Part shown: positions 32,675 through 45,240 of the stretch, in pieces
Layout: each line of letters starts with the position of its first letter
How positions within the stretch are numbered: position 1 is the first letter of the stretch
Source: Eremomyces bilateralis CBS 781.70
Taxonomy: Eukaryota; Ascomycota; Dothideomycetes; Eremomycetales; Eremomycetaceae
Direction of reading: 5' to 3'
Length of the DNA: 64,000 nt
Assembly: GCF_010015585.1 (NCBI RefSeq)
Contig: NW_022985071.1
Span: 1-64,000 of the forward strand
Program-made: the position numbers and the translations under genes
Notes under the pieces: generated by a model
The model's database searches: none
The model's input: only the letters and a program-made list of their open reading frames with translations
What the model was told of the DNA's origin: nothing

Positions 32675-33829
32675 GTGTTTTCACCCGCGTTTCCTATCAC
32701 TAAGTCACTAACGCATCCAAGCCGAGGGTTCGGGCGTGCCTCAAATAAAAACGGCAACAACCCAGCGAGAGGGAACGGACAGCAAGCGCCTTCACCCACT
32801 GGTTACGCTCCATCTCCTTCTCCCGCACCACCTTCCATTCCTCCTGTTCCCGCATCACCAGCACTCTCAGCGGGGATGTCGGTTGATACCACCCAACCGG
32901 AATCGGCCCAGGGCCGCAAAACCCCGTTCTTCTTTCGAGAAGAGTATTCCGCCATCATCGTCAAAGGCAACTTCATGACGTTGGCTGCAAAGCCGCAGCT
33001 TGTCGAGGAAGGCGAATGGTTCGCACATCAAGGTTCGTTGCCACTTGTGATTTCTGTTTAGCGGGTCTAACTCCTGGCAGTTGTGGAGCAATATCGGTTG
33101 CTTGATAGCATGATCCAAGTGATCAAATGCCCCGATGAGCGGACTGGAGAGGCAATCTGCAATGAGAAATGCTGTCCCACCATGTCTGCGGCAGGGTATG
33201 TGATATATATCTCGGATTGATTCTGCAAGCTCACGGCGTCTAGACATACATACACATGGTTGGACAACCTTAAGCGGCCTATCAAGATTCCTGCCTGCCG
33301 TTATATCGAACTTGTCCAACGGTGGATCATCGGCAAGATCAGCGATCCGTCCTTGTTTCCCATCGACACTGGCGCAGCCACGGGTGCCCTCGGAGGCATC
33401 AACACCCCCGGTGCCAACACCCCCATCGCCGCCGGCCCCACGAGCCTGAATTCATCCATGTCCGCCCTCACCGGCCGGGACTGGCTTGGCCGAGCCAGCG
33501 GCTTCCCCGAGAATTTCGAGAACGATCTGAAGAGTATGTACCGCCAAATGATGCGCTGCTACTCGCACCTCTACCACGGCCACTGGGTCGACCTCTGGCA
33601 CCTGAGCGCCTGGAAGGAGCTCAACACGTGCTTCATCCACTTCATCAACGTGGGGAAGCTGTATGGCCTGATCGGCGACAAGGAGACAGAGCCGATGCAG
33701 CCGTTGATGGAGATCTGGGTCTCCCGGGGATTGTTGTCGGCCGCTCCGCAGAACGCGAACACGCCGCAATCATCGTCGCGCACCGAGACGCCGACTTCTT
33801 CGGTTCCGGGAACGGCCACCGCGGTTTGA
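32675..33829 (+). CDS. MOB kinase activator family protein (Mob2-like)
   Basis: Recognised exons are about 32675-33032, 33081-33195 and 33244-33829, all with matching phases. The 5' end is not settled: the frame is open from 32675 but lacks a convincing ATG, and a CACTAACG...CAAG branch and acceptor near 32720 suggests a small upstream first exon. After a Pro/Ser-rich linker comes the Mob domain: EYSAIIVKGNFMTLAAKPQL, VEEGEWFAHQVVEQYRLL, the zinc-site residues CNEKCCPTMSA with YTWLDNLKRPIKIPACRYIE, and the later HLYHGHWVDLW...HFINVGKLYGLI. A Gly/Ala/Asn-rich insertion (TGALGGINTPGANTPIAAG) splits the domain and the tail is Ser/Thr-rich. Mob proteins bind and activate NDR/LATS kinases in polarity and cytokinesis. 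It fits Mob2-type better than Mob1 or phocein, by eye only. Confidence 0.85.
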
Positions 33830-35851
<2,022 letters not shown>

Positions 35852-36443
35852 ATTCGTACCACGCCCGATTCCAGCACTGGAGGGACCTACGCGCGTTACG
35901 ATCCACCCTCTCTCCACGTGCGGCAAAACCGATTATCGATAAACATCTGGTTTCCATCCCCCACCTCTCGAAACCGTGGGCAAAGTCGTGGGTTCTGGCA
36001 TTTGGGTTTTTTCCCCAAGAACGGCAGTTTTTTTTACAAATTGGTGGGCGATGGCGTAGTAGTTGCATCCTAAACACACGAACACAACCACATGGAACTA
36101 GTGGATGGGGGGTGGGAAATTACCGGGAGGCTTTGAGATGTTGCTTCGAAAGAAACTTTGTTCCAAGCAAAATCTAAGGCGTTGCGTTCACTTTGGTCGA
36201 AAGAATTGATGGAAGGGGGGGGAGAGATATGCTCGCTCATCCATCAACACACCCTCAAGACTCTCTTCCTTTGCTACAACATGTCGACGTGTCGGTTCTG
36301 GTTCTTTGTGTTGTCGGTTGAATCTTTCCTTTGAGTAGCTGCTATGAAGTGTATCTTTCCTCTTCGAGTGGTCCATGTCCGTCCCGTGCCTGAATTTCCG
36401 TCGGTATGCTTCTGCCTACGTGAACGGTAGGGTAGCTGTCCAG
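35852..36443. other. 3' flanks of ARF1 and the CorA-like gene
   Basis: Convergent gene ends. T-rich tracts (TTTTTT near 36029) are seen; no gene. Confidence 0.5.
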
Positions 36444-38385
36444 TCAATCTCTGGAGTCCGGCGGTTCCTTTCGGCACACCATCCCCTCCAGCCACAGCCA
36501 CAACCGCTGCGTCCACGGAACGTAGAACATCCGCCCATCCAACGTCCCACTGATCCACGAAAAGAGAAATAGAACCACAAACGACAACCCCAACACGACC
36601 CCAAACGCCGTCCAATACCCTCGACTCGAGAACGTGACATCCTCCAACGCGCAGCTAAAGTATGCCGTCATCAACGACACCGGCATAAACAGCATCGTCA
36701 GCTTCGCCACGAAGAGCGTCGTCCGCGTCAACTGCTCCACCGAATACGACTCCTTGATCGCGATCAAGTTGAAGTTCATCACCATCAACCCCTCCTTCAG
36801 CTCCAGGTTCTCGTTGATCTCCCGCAGCGCGTACAGCCGGATCATGTCCTTCAGCCGCTCGAACCGCACCCGCGCTGCGCTGCTCATGGCCACCCCCATC
36901 AGGTTCCCGCTGTCCACCATCGCCGTGCTGACCTGCAGCGCCGGCGAATCCAGTCCGGATCCCAGCACGTTCGAGTTCTTCAGCGACGCTAGCGAGATCT
37001 CCTGCTTGTAGAGGATCCGCTCCACGATCGACTCGTACGACACGTACAGCCGCTTGAGCGCTGAGAGCTGCCGTCCCAGCGCGTGCAGATGCGAGACGTG
37101 CGCGAGCGACGCGCGCGTGAGCATCTCCTCGCGCAGCCGGTTGAGTTCGTCCGCGTAGCAGTACTGACGGCGACCGATCAGCCCGTAGCTGGTCAACCAG
37201 TCGTCGAACAGGCTATAGAACAGCAGCCCGGGCGCGTCGGTGGCGCTATGCGCCGCCTCCTCCATGCTGTCACCCACGCGTTTCCGGATCGGCAGCTGCA
37301 TCAGCGGGATGTCGAGCGAGGAGTCGTGCGCCTTGGAGCACTGGCGGAAGACGTTAGTGAGGTTCCGACGGACCATGGTGAGGGCGTGCAGCTCGTGGGG
37401 GTCGAGGGCGGCGTCGCGGAAGGGGAACGGGTCCTCGTGCACGGCGATGACGGTTTTTTCTTCGCAGTAGATCAGCCAGGTCCAGACGCGCTTTCCGGGG
37501 GGGACGTCGCGGGTGGAGGAGAAGGGTTGGCGGACGGAGCTGGAGGAGACGTCGTGGAGGGTGTTGTAGCCGACAGAGACGTCTGCGGCGCGTTAGCTGG
37601 GTGGCGGGAAGGATAGGGGGTGGCCGTACATTTGCGGCCGAAGTCGACGGTGCTCCAGTGCAGTACCTCGGACGCAAGGGTGTAGTGATTCAACTCCTGA
37701 TCGCGCACTTTCGGAAGCCCATCGAGGCCGACTTTTTCTTCGAGGGCGGCGGAGAAGTCGGACGAGGTCTTGGAGCGGGCAGAGCGACCGGAGCTCCAGT
37801 GTAGGATTCCGGAGCCGCTCTGGGGCGTGGACAGCGATTTGGAGGCTCTTTTGATGGGCGGCGAGCACATGAGCCCCAGGAGACGAGGAGACCAATCGTA
37901 GTATTTGGCGATATCCTTACTTTTTAAACTTACTTGCTTGTTCTAAGGGGGTTGGAGACGTACTGTTAATAGCTCTCGCTGCTGGTCCGGGAGCCATATA
38001 TTGCTTCATCAATTAGCTTCAGCCTACGACAGCAAGGGACGGTTGACGAACATCCATCGTGTGTGTAGCGATGCTGGCCTCTGATCATGATAAGTCCAAG
38101 AGTGTATTTGGGTCACGCAGTGGAAGGGCTTACTTTCGACCTCAACAACTTGGATACCGCGTCTGTATTCAGATCAAAAGCACACCAAGCGGCATCGTCC
38201 CCAAAATCCAACACAAAGTTCCTACTTTGAGCCCGCCGCAGCCTCTCGTCCAGAATCCTAAAACCAAAGCTGTCATCAAAATCTTTAAACTGAGATGAAA
38301 TCTCTTCCGAATCGAGGCTCATATAATATTCTGGCGCCTCTGGTATATTGCAGAAGCGATCCTCTATGGACTCCACGGTCGACAT
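36444..38385 (-). CDS. CorA-like Mg2+ transporter domain protein
   Basis: Recognised exons are 38385-38134 (MSTVESIEDRFCNIPEAPEYY, 84 codons), 37919-37630 (KDIAKYYDWSPRLLGLMCS) and 37582-36444. One or two very short exons between 37920 and 38133 (a candidate is 38080-38048, RPASLHTRWMF) could not be fixed. The layout follows fungal CorA-like proteins: an N-terminal soluble domain (AAWCAFDLNTDAVSKLLRSK, VWTWLIYCEEKTVIAVHEDP), long helices (HLHALGRQLSALKRLYVSYE, RVRFERLKDMIRLYALREI) and two C-terminal membrane segments (LFVAKLTMLFMPVSLMTAYFS and FGVVLGLSFVVLFLFSWI). The canonical G-M-N after the first membrane helix is replaced by YFS, so Mg2+ selectivity is doubtful. It converges with ARF1. 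Confidence 0.8.
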
Positions 38386-38872
38386 TTTGAACCAAGACGC
38401 AACTGTAAAGACTGAATATCACTATGACCGTAAGAATAGCTGTAGTTCTTGAAAGAAAGATGAAAGCACACAACACAACTTTGATATTAAGAAAGGCATC
38501 TACCGCGTGACCTCTGTCCTCTGTCCTCGTGGGCAGAGCACCATGTCTCAGGTACCCCCAGGATTCGGACATAACATGACAAAAACTACGACATCACAAG
38601 CCATCGTGAAATGCTGTGATCCGGTCCCATTATCATTTGATGACGGTTGCAGGTGACAGCTGCGAGGCATGGTGGATGTCGAAGGGAGAAAATAGTATCA
38701 GCAGCATCTATATCACCAACCCACCACTTAATAGCTCTAGCTAAATATTCTAAGCATTGAGCCTGATTTTTTACAAGCTAGAATATTCAGATATGATTTT
38801 GTAATATATTAATCTACCGTTGACTCAGTCCTCTCAGCTTCCCTGATAGTTGGTGGAAATGGAGTAATTAAT

Positions 38873-38946
38873 CGTCGTCACGGCTGTTGTCGTCACGGCT
38901 GTTGTCTTCGCAGTTGTTGTCTTCGCAGTTGTTGTCTTCACAGTTG
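38873..38946. repeat. short tandem array, 15-18 bp units
   Basis: Five or so imperfect units of the form GTTGTCGTCACGGCT or GTTGTCTTCGCA in a row. Non-coding. Confidence 0.8.
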
Positions 38947-39100
38947 CATCTCCTAAAATCGATTCTAAGGAATAACCATTTCTGCTATGCTAGTATATAG
39001 TCTGGATAGTAAAAGTCATTACTAAACTAATCTGCGTATACATCCAGACATGTTTCTTTCAAACTTCGAACATCTTCATTGCCGAAAAGTGAGTCGTTAA

Positions 39101-39120
39101 TCACGTGATATCACGTGATA
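39101..39120. promoter_or_regulatory. tandem TCACGTGATA, paired bHLH-type sites
   Basis: Two back-to-back copies of TCACGTGATA, each with the palindrome TCACGTGA, the Cbf1/USF-type bHLH site. They lie about 470 bp upstream of the CLR2-like start codon. Binding is inferred from the motif only. Confidence 0.35.
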
Positions 39121-39586
39121 TCAGACTTCGTGCTTCATCGTAAACGGGATGGACCTCCGTATTACTTTCAATTTGGCCATATTTCTTCATAATCTGAACA
39201 GATCATTATTAAATAGGGAGAAGAGAGAGTGCTTGAGTGTGCCATTTCTTTGGCAAGCGGAAAGATCATATAGAAGAGTTGGAACAGTCCCCCTATATAC
39301 CTGTACGATCGGCAGTATCGCGTTCGGTGTTTCTTCACTACAGCCCGTATTATCGTCGAATGAAGGTTATAACGGCCAGGACAGACCTTTGTTATTCAGG
39401 CATCGTGAGGACGTCGCAGCAGAAGCGAACAAAAGCGGGCCGGAACGGGGAAGAAGGCAGCGGAAGGGGCGTTGCCTGTTTGACTGCGAAGCACCCTCGC
39501 TCACCTCTTCATACGCGAGATTCTGTTCGGACTGCACTTCTTCTCTTGCAAAATAACTCTAGAGCGCCAAAGGACAGAGAGTAGAA

Positions 39587-40607
39587 ATGACGGAGTTCCA
39601 GATCATCTATATCCGTCGCTCAGACGGCCAGAAGATGGTGGCTGGCAAACCCAACTACCCGCACAATGGCCAGTTGAATCAAAAAGAGCAGGCCAACGGC
39701 TCAAAGGACTATTATCATCGCCTGGATGAAGATTCAACAAAGCACAGAGATTGGCGGAAGAAGCTGGGCGCCATGATGGCGAAGCGAAAGGGTCTCCTAG
39801 ACGGTTAGTAGAGCTTCATGCTTCAGCGTCATTCAAAGACTTACGTAACCATCTTTAGACAAAGGGTATATTCTCGCATGGTTGCCAGAGCATTACGAGC
39901 TATGGGAACATATCAAGACGCGACCGTCAGACAGCTCACCCTCCAAATCCCATGCTGGTGGCGGTCACGACCGTCAAGATGCCTACCTTTATGGGCACCC
40001 GTTGGGGACGACGAAGCGGTTCCGCTCGCCCAAGGACTTCTACCATCATCTCCTCTGGTTGTCCGAAGATGAAGAAGGGAATCCGGACAACTGCTATTGT
40101 CGAGCGTGCGCACCGCCGGAAGACATGCAGAAGAAGATCCAGGCCGAATCCAAGTCTCCCACCACGACCGCAACCGGGTCCGCCAACTCTCAAGCAGTTG
40201 ACACCAATCCTCAAGTCGTGATTGGAAAAAAGAGCACTCCTACTCCTACTCCCGCGTCGTTCTCCCAACCTCTCCTTCATCCGCAACCATCTCCTCTCCC
40301 GAACATCCAGCCGAACCCCCAACAAGCCGCTGCCCCAATGTGGCACATGCCTCAACAGGTTTCTCCATACCAGAATTTGAATTGGCAGCAACAACCTCAG
40401 CAGCAACAAACGATGTACTCGACGACACCGTCTGGTCTAACGCAATACCAATACCCCATCGCGCCACCGCAATCGATGCAGCAACCTAACCCTCACCTGC
40501 AAAACCAGCATATGCATCCCAGCCAGTACCAATCTCAACAACCCCCGCAAGGCGAAGGCTATGGTCAAGGAGAAGGAGAAGGGTTCGATCAGTTTCTGGA
40601 CCTATGA
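39587..40607 (+). CDS. Clr2-domain transcriptional silencing protein
   Basis: Two exons, 39587-39803 and 39859-40607, give about 321 residues. The N-terminal region (MTEFQIIYIRRSDGQKM, RDWRKKLGAMMAKRKGLLD) runs into GYILAWLPEHYELWEHIKTR, then DAYLYGHPLGTTKRFRSPKDFYHHLLWL and NCYCRACAP, matching by eye the Clr2-type silencing domain seen in many ascomycetes. In fission yeast Clr2 is part of the SHREC deacetylase-remodeller complex in heterochromatin. The C-terminal half is Pro/Gln/Ser-rich low complexity and ends GEGEGFDQFLDL. It is much shorter than S. pombe Clr2 (over 500 residues), so it is better called Clr2-domain than orthologue. Confidence 0.75.
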
Positions 40608-40610
40608 CGA

Positions 40611-40872
40611 TGAGCGCTGCTTGATTGACGTTTACCCGGAGTTAGGTCGGTGGTCAGGGCCACCGAAAGCTCAGCATACCCTCATACCCACCATCACGAC
40701 AGGATGGAGATGACTGGGTTTGAACGCTAGATGAACCTTTGACACTGAACGCTGCTTGATTGTCGTTTAGCCTGGAGTTCGGTCGGTTGTCAGGGTCGCG
40801 CAAAGTTCAGCATACCCTCATAAGTACCCACAATCACGAGAGGATGGAGATGACTGGGTTATGAACACTAGA
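40611..40872. repeat. imperfect tandem duplication, period about 134 bp
   Basis: The block starting TGAGCGCTGCTTGATTG at 40611 recurs as TGAACGCTGCTTGATTG at 40745. Both run through CAGCATACCCTCAT and GGATGGAGATGACTGGGTT with about 85% identity. It lies immediately after the CLR2-like stop codon, so it is probably in its 3' untranslated region. Confidence 0.85.
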
Positions 40873-41127
40873 ATTCATGGTGTGGTAATTATATACAAGA
40901 CCGTTATCCTACAATCCCTCATACAATGCAGTTATCTATCCGTGTCTCCCAGCCCAACTATCTGCAAGACTTTTGATGGCCACCCGTCTGAAATGTCCGC
41001 TCCTGAAACTTCCTCATAAACGCCAGAACCAGGACTGCTCGATAGGCAGTCAAAATGCTCCAAAATACACCGCAAGGCTCAAGAACACCGACAAATGCGC
41101 AAGACGCAACGCGCAACACTCAAATGT

Positions 41128-44100
41128 CTATGAAAAGAAATATGGACTGTCCCTCACTCGTCGGACATCGAAATCGCCCTTCTCGGGAACGGGCGGGAAC
41201 GTCAGTGGAAGCCACACGGGGGATATTAGTGTGAAGCTTGGTTTGGCTTTCGCTTGCGGCTTCGTCTCCGCTGTGTGTGCATTCGCATCCGCTTGCAATG
41301 CCTTCACTTCTTCCTCGACCTCGGCTTCCAGAACCTCTTCCGCTTCCTGCTGCAGAGATACCTCCAAGATGGAAGTCGACTGGGCGTGGGCTTCGTAGAT
41401 GCTCGCGGGTGTGACCATCTCTCGTCCAAGCCGCTGGTCCTCCTCATCGGCCGAGTTCAAGAGATCTTGCCGCTTTTTCTCCTCGATCAATTCATCCAAC
41501 TGCCAGCTTCCCTTCTTCGCCATGGTCTTGTATCTCTCGGCGCGGAACTTTTTGATCTTCTTCCCAACCGCACTGCGGGCCTTCACCGTAGCGAGGTAGA
41601 GTGAGCCCCGATGACGAGCCTTCAACTCCTCGGCAAGGCGGTCGATGATATTCTCGGAATGCATGGCGACGAACGCCTCTCGCAGGACGCGGTTCATGAC
41701 CGGAACATCGGCGGCATGAGTCCAGAAGGAGTCGTGCACCGAAGCAAACGTCAGGCCCAGTTCGTCGCATTTCAGCGCCGTCAGCATCATATGTGTGGCA
41801 TCAAGCGAGTGGACGAAGTTTGGTGGGAACCCTTGGAGTTGCTTGCGCTTGGAGACGGCGTCATTCAGCTTGGGTTGCTTGATTGTGATCGACTGCAGGG
41901 TCGATTGGACCTGGCGATCGTCTGAAGCACGGTAGGGTTGAACAACGGTGAGCTTTAGAGGAGTGGTCCAAATCACGCTCGATTGGAACTGCTCTTTGAT
42001 CAACTTTATTGTCGACGCACGGTTTAGTTTGGCGGGAGGCTTGGAGCCCTTGATGCGGGTTTTGCCTTGCACTTTGGAGACTGGCTTAGGTTTCTTTTCG
42101 AACCCCCTCTTCGCGAGGCGGTCAATTTGCTCGGCGGTGACTGCAGTTGAGATGCGGAAAGCGCATTGTCCAAACCAGTCCTGGATGTCGTGGGCGCCTT
42201 GGAACATGGTCGAGAGGGCTTTGAAGATTTTATGAGCGATGTATGCGGCCAGCTGGTAGTTTGAAACGTTCGATTCCGAGCGATCGGGCATAATGTCGTC
42301 CAATTGTCGTTGAACTTGGTCTCGAGCACCGACAAAAGTGACTCCGTAGACGTTGGTCATCACCGTCTGTTTGACGACCTTTCTTGTGATCTTGCCATCC
42401 AGTGCTAACGCCATTGGATGGCCCTCTGCAACCTCTTCTTTGATTGCAGCTTTAACAAGGTTGGCAACACCGGAATACACATCCGCTGGCCGTTCTCCGG
42501 GTTCAAGATTGACCTGGGCAGCGCCAAAGGAATCTCCGCCCAAGGCGGCGTAATGCTGTAGGCCGTTACATGTACCGTCTTGGTGAACGGGAAGAGATGA
42601 TTTGTATTTGGAGGGATCCGGAGAGTCAATCGCTTTCACCAAGTCCATGCACGCAGCCAGGCATTGCCATGGATCGGCAGCCTTTAGCCACCATCTGCTC
42701 CCGGTCAGAGGATTGGCCGCGGAGTCGCGAATGTCCTCGATATGAGACGCCGTGAAATCCGCTCTCTCGGTAAGACTGGCCTTGTCGAAACCGTGCAGGT
42801 TGGCAACCTGGACTTTCAACCAAAAAAGGCCCTGTTCTCCAAGCTCCTTCGCGACCCCAAACTGGAGTAACCCACGGGCATTATCGGCGCCCATATGGTT
42901 CAAAAATGGAGGCATCGGATAGGCTCGGCCTCGGAAGTCGATGTTATGAGGGAAGTACATGGATTTTCCTAGGAACGCGCGGGCGACTTCCAGTTGTAGA
43001 TTCTGAAAGCACCGGTTGGAATGATAGCCACCGATCTCATTGTCGATCGCCTGGCGCCGACGTAGCCAGATGGCTTTCGCGACGTCCCCTTCTTCGGTCG
43101 ATGGTTCCGGGGGATACGGGATATCGGGGTTTGCGGGCGGAATATCTGCAATCGCCTCTCCGGTGTTCCAGGCTTCCGCCATGACGGTCAGAAGGTCTTC
43201 ATTGATCCGCCACGGTGTCCGGCCCAAGACGTTTAGGCTTTTGAACAGCTGATCTAGGTCTCCTCGAGCGGCCGATGCGAAGAGATACATCTTCTGCGTC
43301 TCGTCTCCGGTTTTATCGCGAACTAGGCGCGAAGGCAATGTCAAGAAGCCGCCATCCTTAGGGCTTTCCCACGGCTTCGGTTCGACCAACATCGGAAGGC
43401 GTGCGCCTAACAAACCTCGGGGCGGCTCCCGAGCAAGGAGTTCTCGAAGAGCATCGTGAGCGTGGATCAACCCAATGTGTTTGCCCCGCACATAGGTTAC
43501 GTCGTGTCGCAGCGCCGGTTCCGGCTTAAATTCCGGTTTTGGGGCCTCTAGATTTTGCTGGCGGACGTCGATTCGTGCGACCTGGACCAACTTCGCAAGT
43601 AGAGTACCACCCACCATGACTCGTGCTCCAACAGGCCATTCCGTCTGCCTAGACATCAAGTATTTCGCTTCGTCAAGCTCGACAACATTGATGGAGGTGC
43701 CTTTGGCTGAGGTGTTACTCGGTTCTTGCGCCTTAGGGGTAGCGGCTTGCTTCGCTAATTTCTTCGTTCTTCGTTGCGCCTTCTTGGACTTTCCCACCCT
43801 TTTCTCCCACAATGCTCCTGCTTCATCCTGCAGCGCTGCGGCGATCTTCAGGGTGATGCGTCCGAGTTTGACACCGGGAGCAATTCCTTCACTGACAAGT
43901 TCCTGCAAGGTACAGACGATCGTGATAGCGCAAAGCTTCTCCGGAGGAAGTAGCGCAAAGTAAGGCGCGTACCTGACTGTGTCGTGAAGGTGTATCGTCC
44001 CTATCTTGTCTTCCTTCGTTTTGACGGATTCGATTTCCTTTTGGACCTTTGGGAGCAATGCAGAATACCAATTCCATAGCATCGCCTTGATGGACTTTGA

Positions 44101-45240
44101 TTGGAATGCGGGGTTGATCCCCATCTTGACCATATTTTCATGCTCCGCACGCCACTCGTCGACTGCCGCATCGATGGAGTCCTGCTCTAGTCTCTCCTGC
44201 TGTTCGAACTTCCATTGGTAGTACGCACTCAAGTCTCCGTGCATTTTTTGAAGCATCGTCGCATCATCGGAGTCCTCAAGGGAAACCAAACTCTTCTTCA
44301 AAGTCTGGAGCCCAAGACCTCTTTGTTCCACGGATTGGATCTGAAGAGGCTTGGTCGTCGGCTCCTCTAAGAAGGGAGTGTCCCGGGCGATCGGAGAGGA
44401 TTCTTGGGATATGTCGGAGTGTGACTCAATGAGAAGATTCAGCGTCCTCCACTCCGAGTGCGTGAATTCGCCGGAATCGAGTAGCTGAGCAAGGATCCGA
44501 GTCTTCTCCGCAGCTATTTCAAGATATCGACGAAGACTTCGTACCTGCCTCTCACCGGAGAGCGCCGTTATACTTGCGCGGCACATCAGAGCAAGCGTGG
44601 TCTCGTTCGGCTGTATGCCATTTCGTCTCATCTCCCTTTCGAACCAATACTGAAGCCTCCCAATTCGGTCGCCATTGGGGTTTCGGACAATGGCTTCCAC
44701 GTTGGCTCGGATGTATAGATTGTGCGCCTCCACTAGCTGAGGGTTCGATGGTGGGAAAATCTCTCCGAGGCGCTGAAGGAGTGCTTCGGCTCGATCGAAC
44801 AACCCGACTTGCAACGAGGCTCTCATATTTTGTACTAACTCGACCGGTTCGCCTCGGAGTGGGAATGGGTTATGAACGTAATGGAAGTTGATCTCGAACG
44901 GGTCAGTCTTGTCGAGCCCGAAGGCATCGACCATCGCGTCGCTCGAGGCATCTGGCGGCAATTGCAGAGAATTGCTCGGGTATAGAAGATTTGAACCGTA
45001 AAGGGAGGAGTCGGTAGCAGTCGCTAAGGGTCGTACTTCAGTCTGTGATCTCGGTGTGTTCGCGCCATTCTCCCTGGATGTGATAGGTAACGAAGGCCGT
45101 CGCCTCGCAGGCGTGTAGTAGGACGAGCTCGTTTGTTGGAAGGTAGGTCTTCTCTGCAATCGGCTCGCGCCCGGTATTATGAGGTGTCTAGATGCATTGT
45201 GAGGTTTTTGTATTGAACGTCGAAGGGATCGCGTGAGCAT
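41128..45240 (-). CDS. RPO41: mitochondrial DNA-directed RNA polymerase
   Basis: A single uninterrupted frame of 1370 residues. The first 100 or so are rich in Arg/Ser/Thr with few acids (MLTRSLRRSIQKPHNASRH), a mitochondrial presequence. A pentatricopeptide-like N-terminal part (ALLQRLGEIF, GIQPNETTLALMCRASI) follows, then the T7-type polymerase core from about residue 590: PVGARVMVGGTLL, DFRGRAYPMPPFLNHMGAD, VHQDGTCNGLQHYAALGGD with the first catalytic Asp near residue 887, RKVVKQTVMTNVYGVTFVGA, the HSLDATHM motif and FASVHDSFWTHA with the second catalytic Asp near 1168. A charged Glu/Ala-rich insertion follows before the conserved PEKGDFDVRRVRDSPYFFS end. It transcribes the mitochondrial genome. 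The absence of introns across 4.1 kb is notable but not unusual for this gene. Confidence 0.97.
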   Translation of the reverse strand: MLTRSLRRSIQKPHNASRHLIIPGASRLQRRPTFQQTSSSYYTPARRRPSLPITSRENGANTPRSQTEVRPLATATDSSLYGSNLLYPSNSLQLPPDASSDAMVDAFGLDKTDPFEINFHYVHNPFPLRGEPVELVQNMRASLQVGLFDRAEALLQRLGEIFPPSNPQLVEAHNLYIRANVEAIVRNPNGDRIGRLQYWFEREMRRNGIQPNETTLALMCRASITALSGERQVRSLRRYLEIAAEKTRILAQLLDSGEFTHSEWRTLNLLIESHSDISQESSPIARDTPFLEEPTTKPLQIQSVEQRGLGLQTLKKSLVSLEDSDDATMLQKMHGDLSAYYQWKFEQQERLEQDSIDAAVDEWRAEHENMVKMGINPAFQSKSIKAMLWNWYSALLPKVQKEIESVKTKEDKIGTIHLHDTVRYAPYFALLPPEKLCAITIVCTLQELVSEGIAPGVKLGRITLKIAAALQDEAGALWEKRVGKSKKAQRRTKKLAKQAATPKAQEPSNTSAKGTSINVVELDEAKYLMSRQTEWPVGARVMVGGTLLAKLVQVARIDVRQQNLEAPKPEFKPEPALRHDVTYVRGKHIGLIHAHDALRELLAREPPRGLLGARLPMLVEPKPWESPKDGGFLTLPSRLVRDKTGDETQKMYLFASAARGDLDQLFKSLNVLGRTPWRINEDLLTVMAEAWNTGEAIADIPPANPDIPYPPEPSTEEGDVAKAIWLRRRQAIDNEIGGYHSNRCFQNLQLEVARAFLGKSMYFPHNIDFRGRAYPMPPFLNHMGADNARGLLQFGVAKELGEQGLFWLKVQVANLHGFDKASLTERADFTASHIEDIRDSAANPLTGSRWWLKAADPWQCLAACMDLVKAIDSPDPSKYKSSLPVHQDGTCNGLQHYAALGGDSFGAAQVNLEPGERPADVYSGVANLVKAAIKEEVAEGHPMALALDGKITRKVVKQTVMTNVYGVTFVGARDQVQRQLDDIMPDRSESNVSNYQLAAYIAHKIFKALSTMFQGAHDIQDWFGQCAFRISTAVTAEQIDRLAKRGFEKKPKPVSKVQGKTRIKGSKPPAKLNRASTIKLIKEQFQSSVIWTTPLKLTVVQPYRASDDRQVQSTLQSITIKQPKLNDAVSKRKQLQGFPPNFVHSLDATHMMLTALKCDELGLTFASVHDSFWTHAADVPVMNRVLREAFVAMHSENIIDRLAEELKARHRGSLYLATVKARSAVGKKIKKFRAERYKTMAKKGSWQLDELIEEKKRQDLLNSADEEDQRLGREMVTPASIYEAHAQSTSILEVSLQQEAEEVLEAEVEEEVKALQADANAHTAETKPQAKAKPSFTLISPVWLPLTFPPVPEKGDFDVRRVRDSPYFFS

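Larger units (their letters stand above)
38386..39586. other. intergenic between divergent CorA-like and CLR2-like genes
   Basis: AT-rich with no coding frame of note. It holds a short tandem array and a paired TCACGTGA site, listed separately. Confidence 0.45.
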
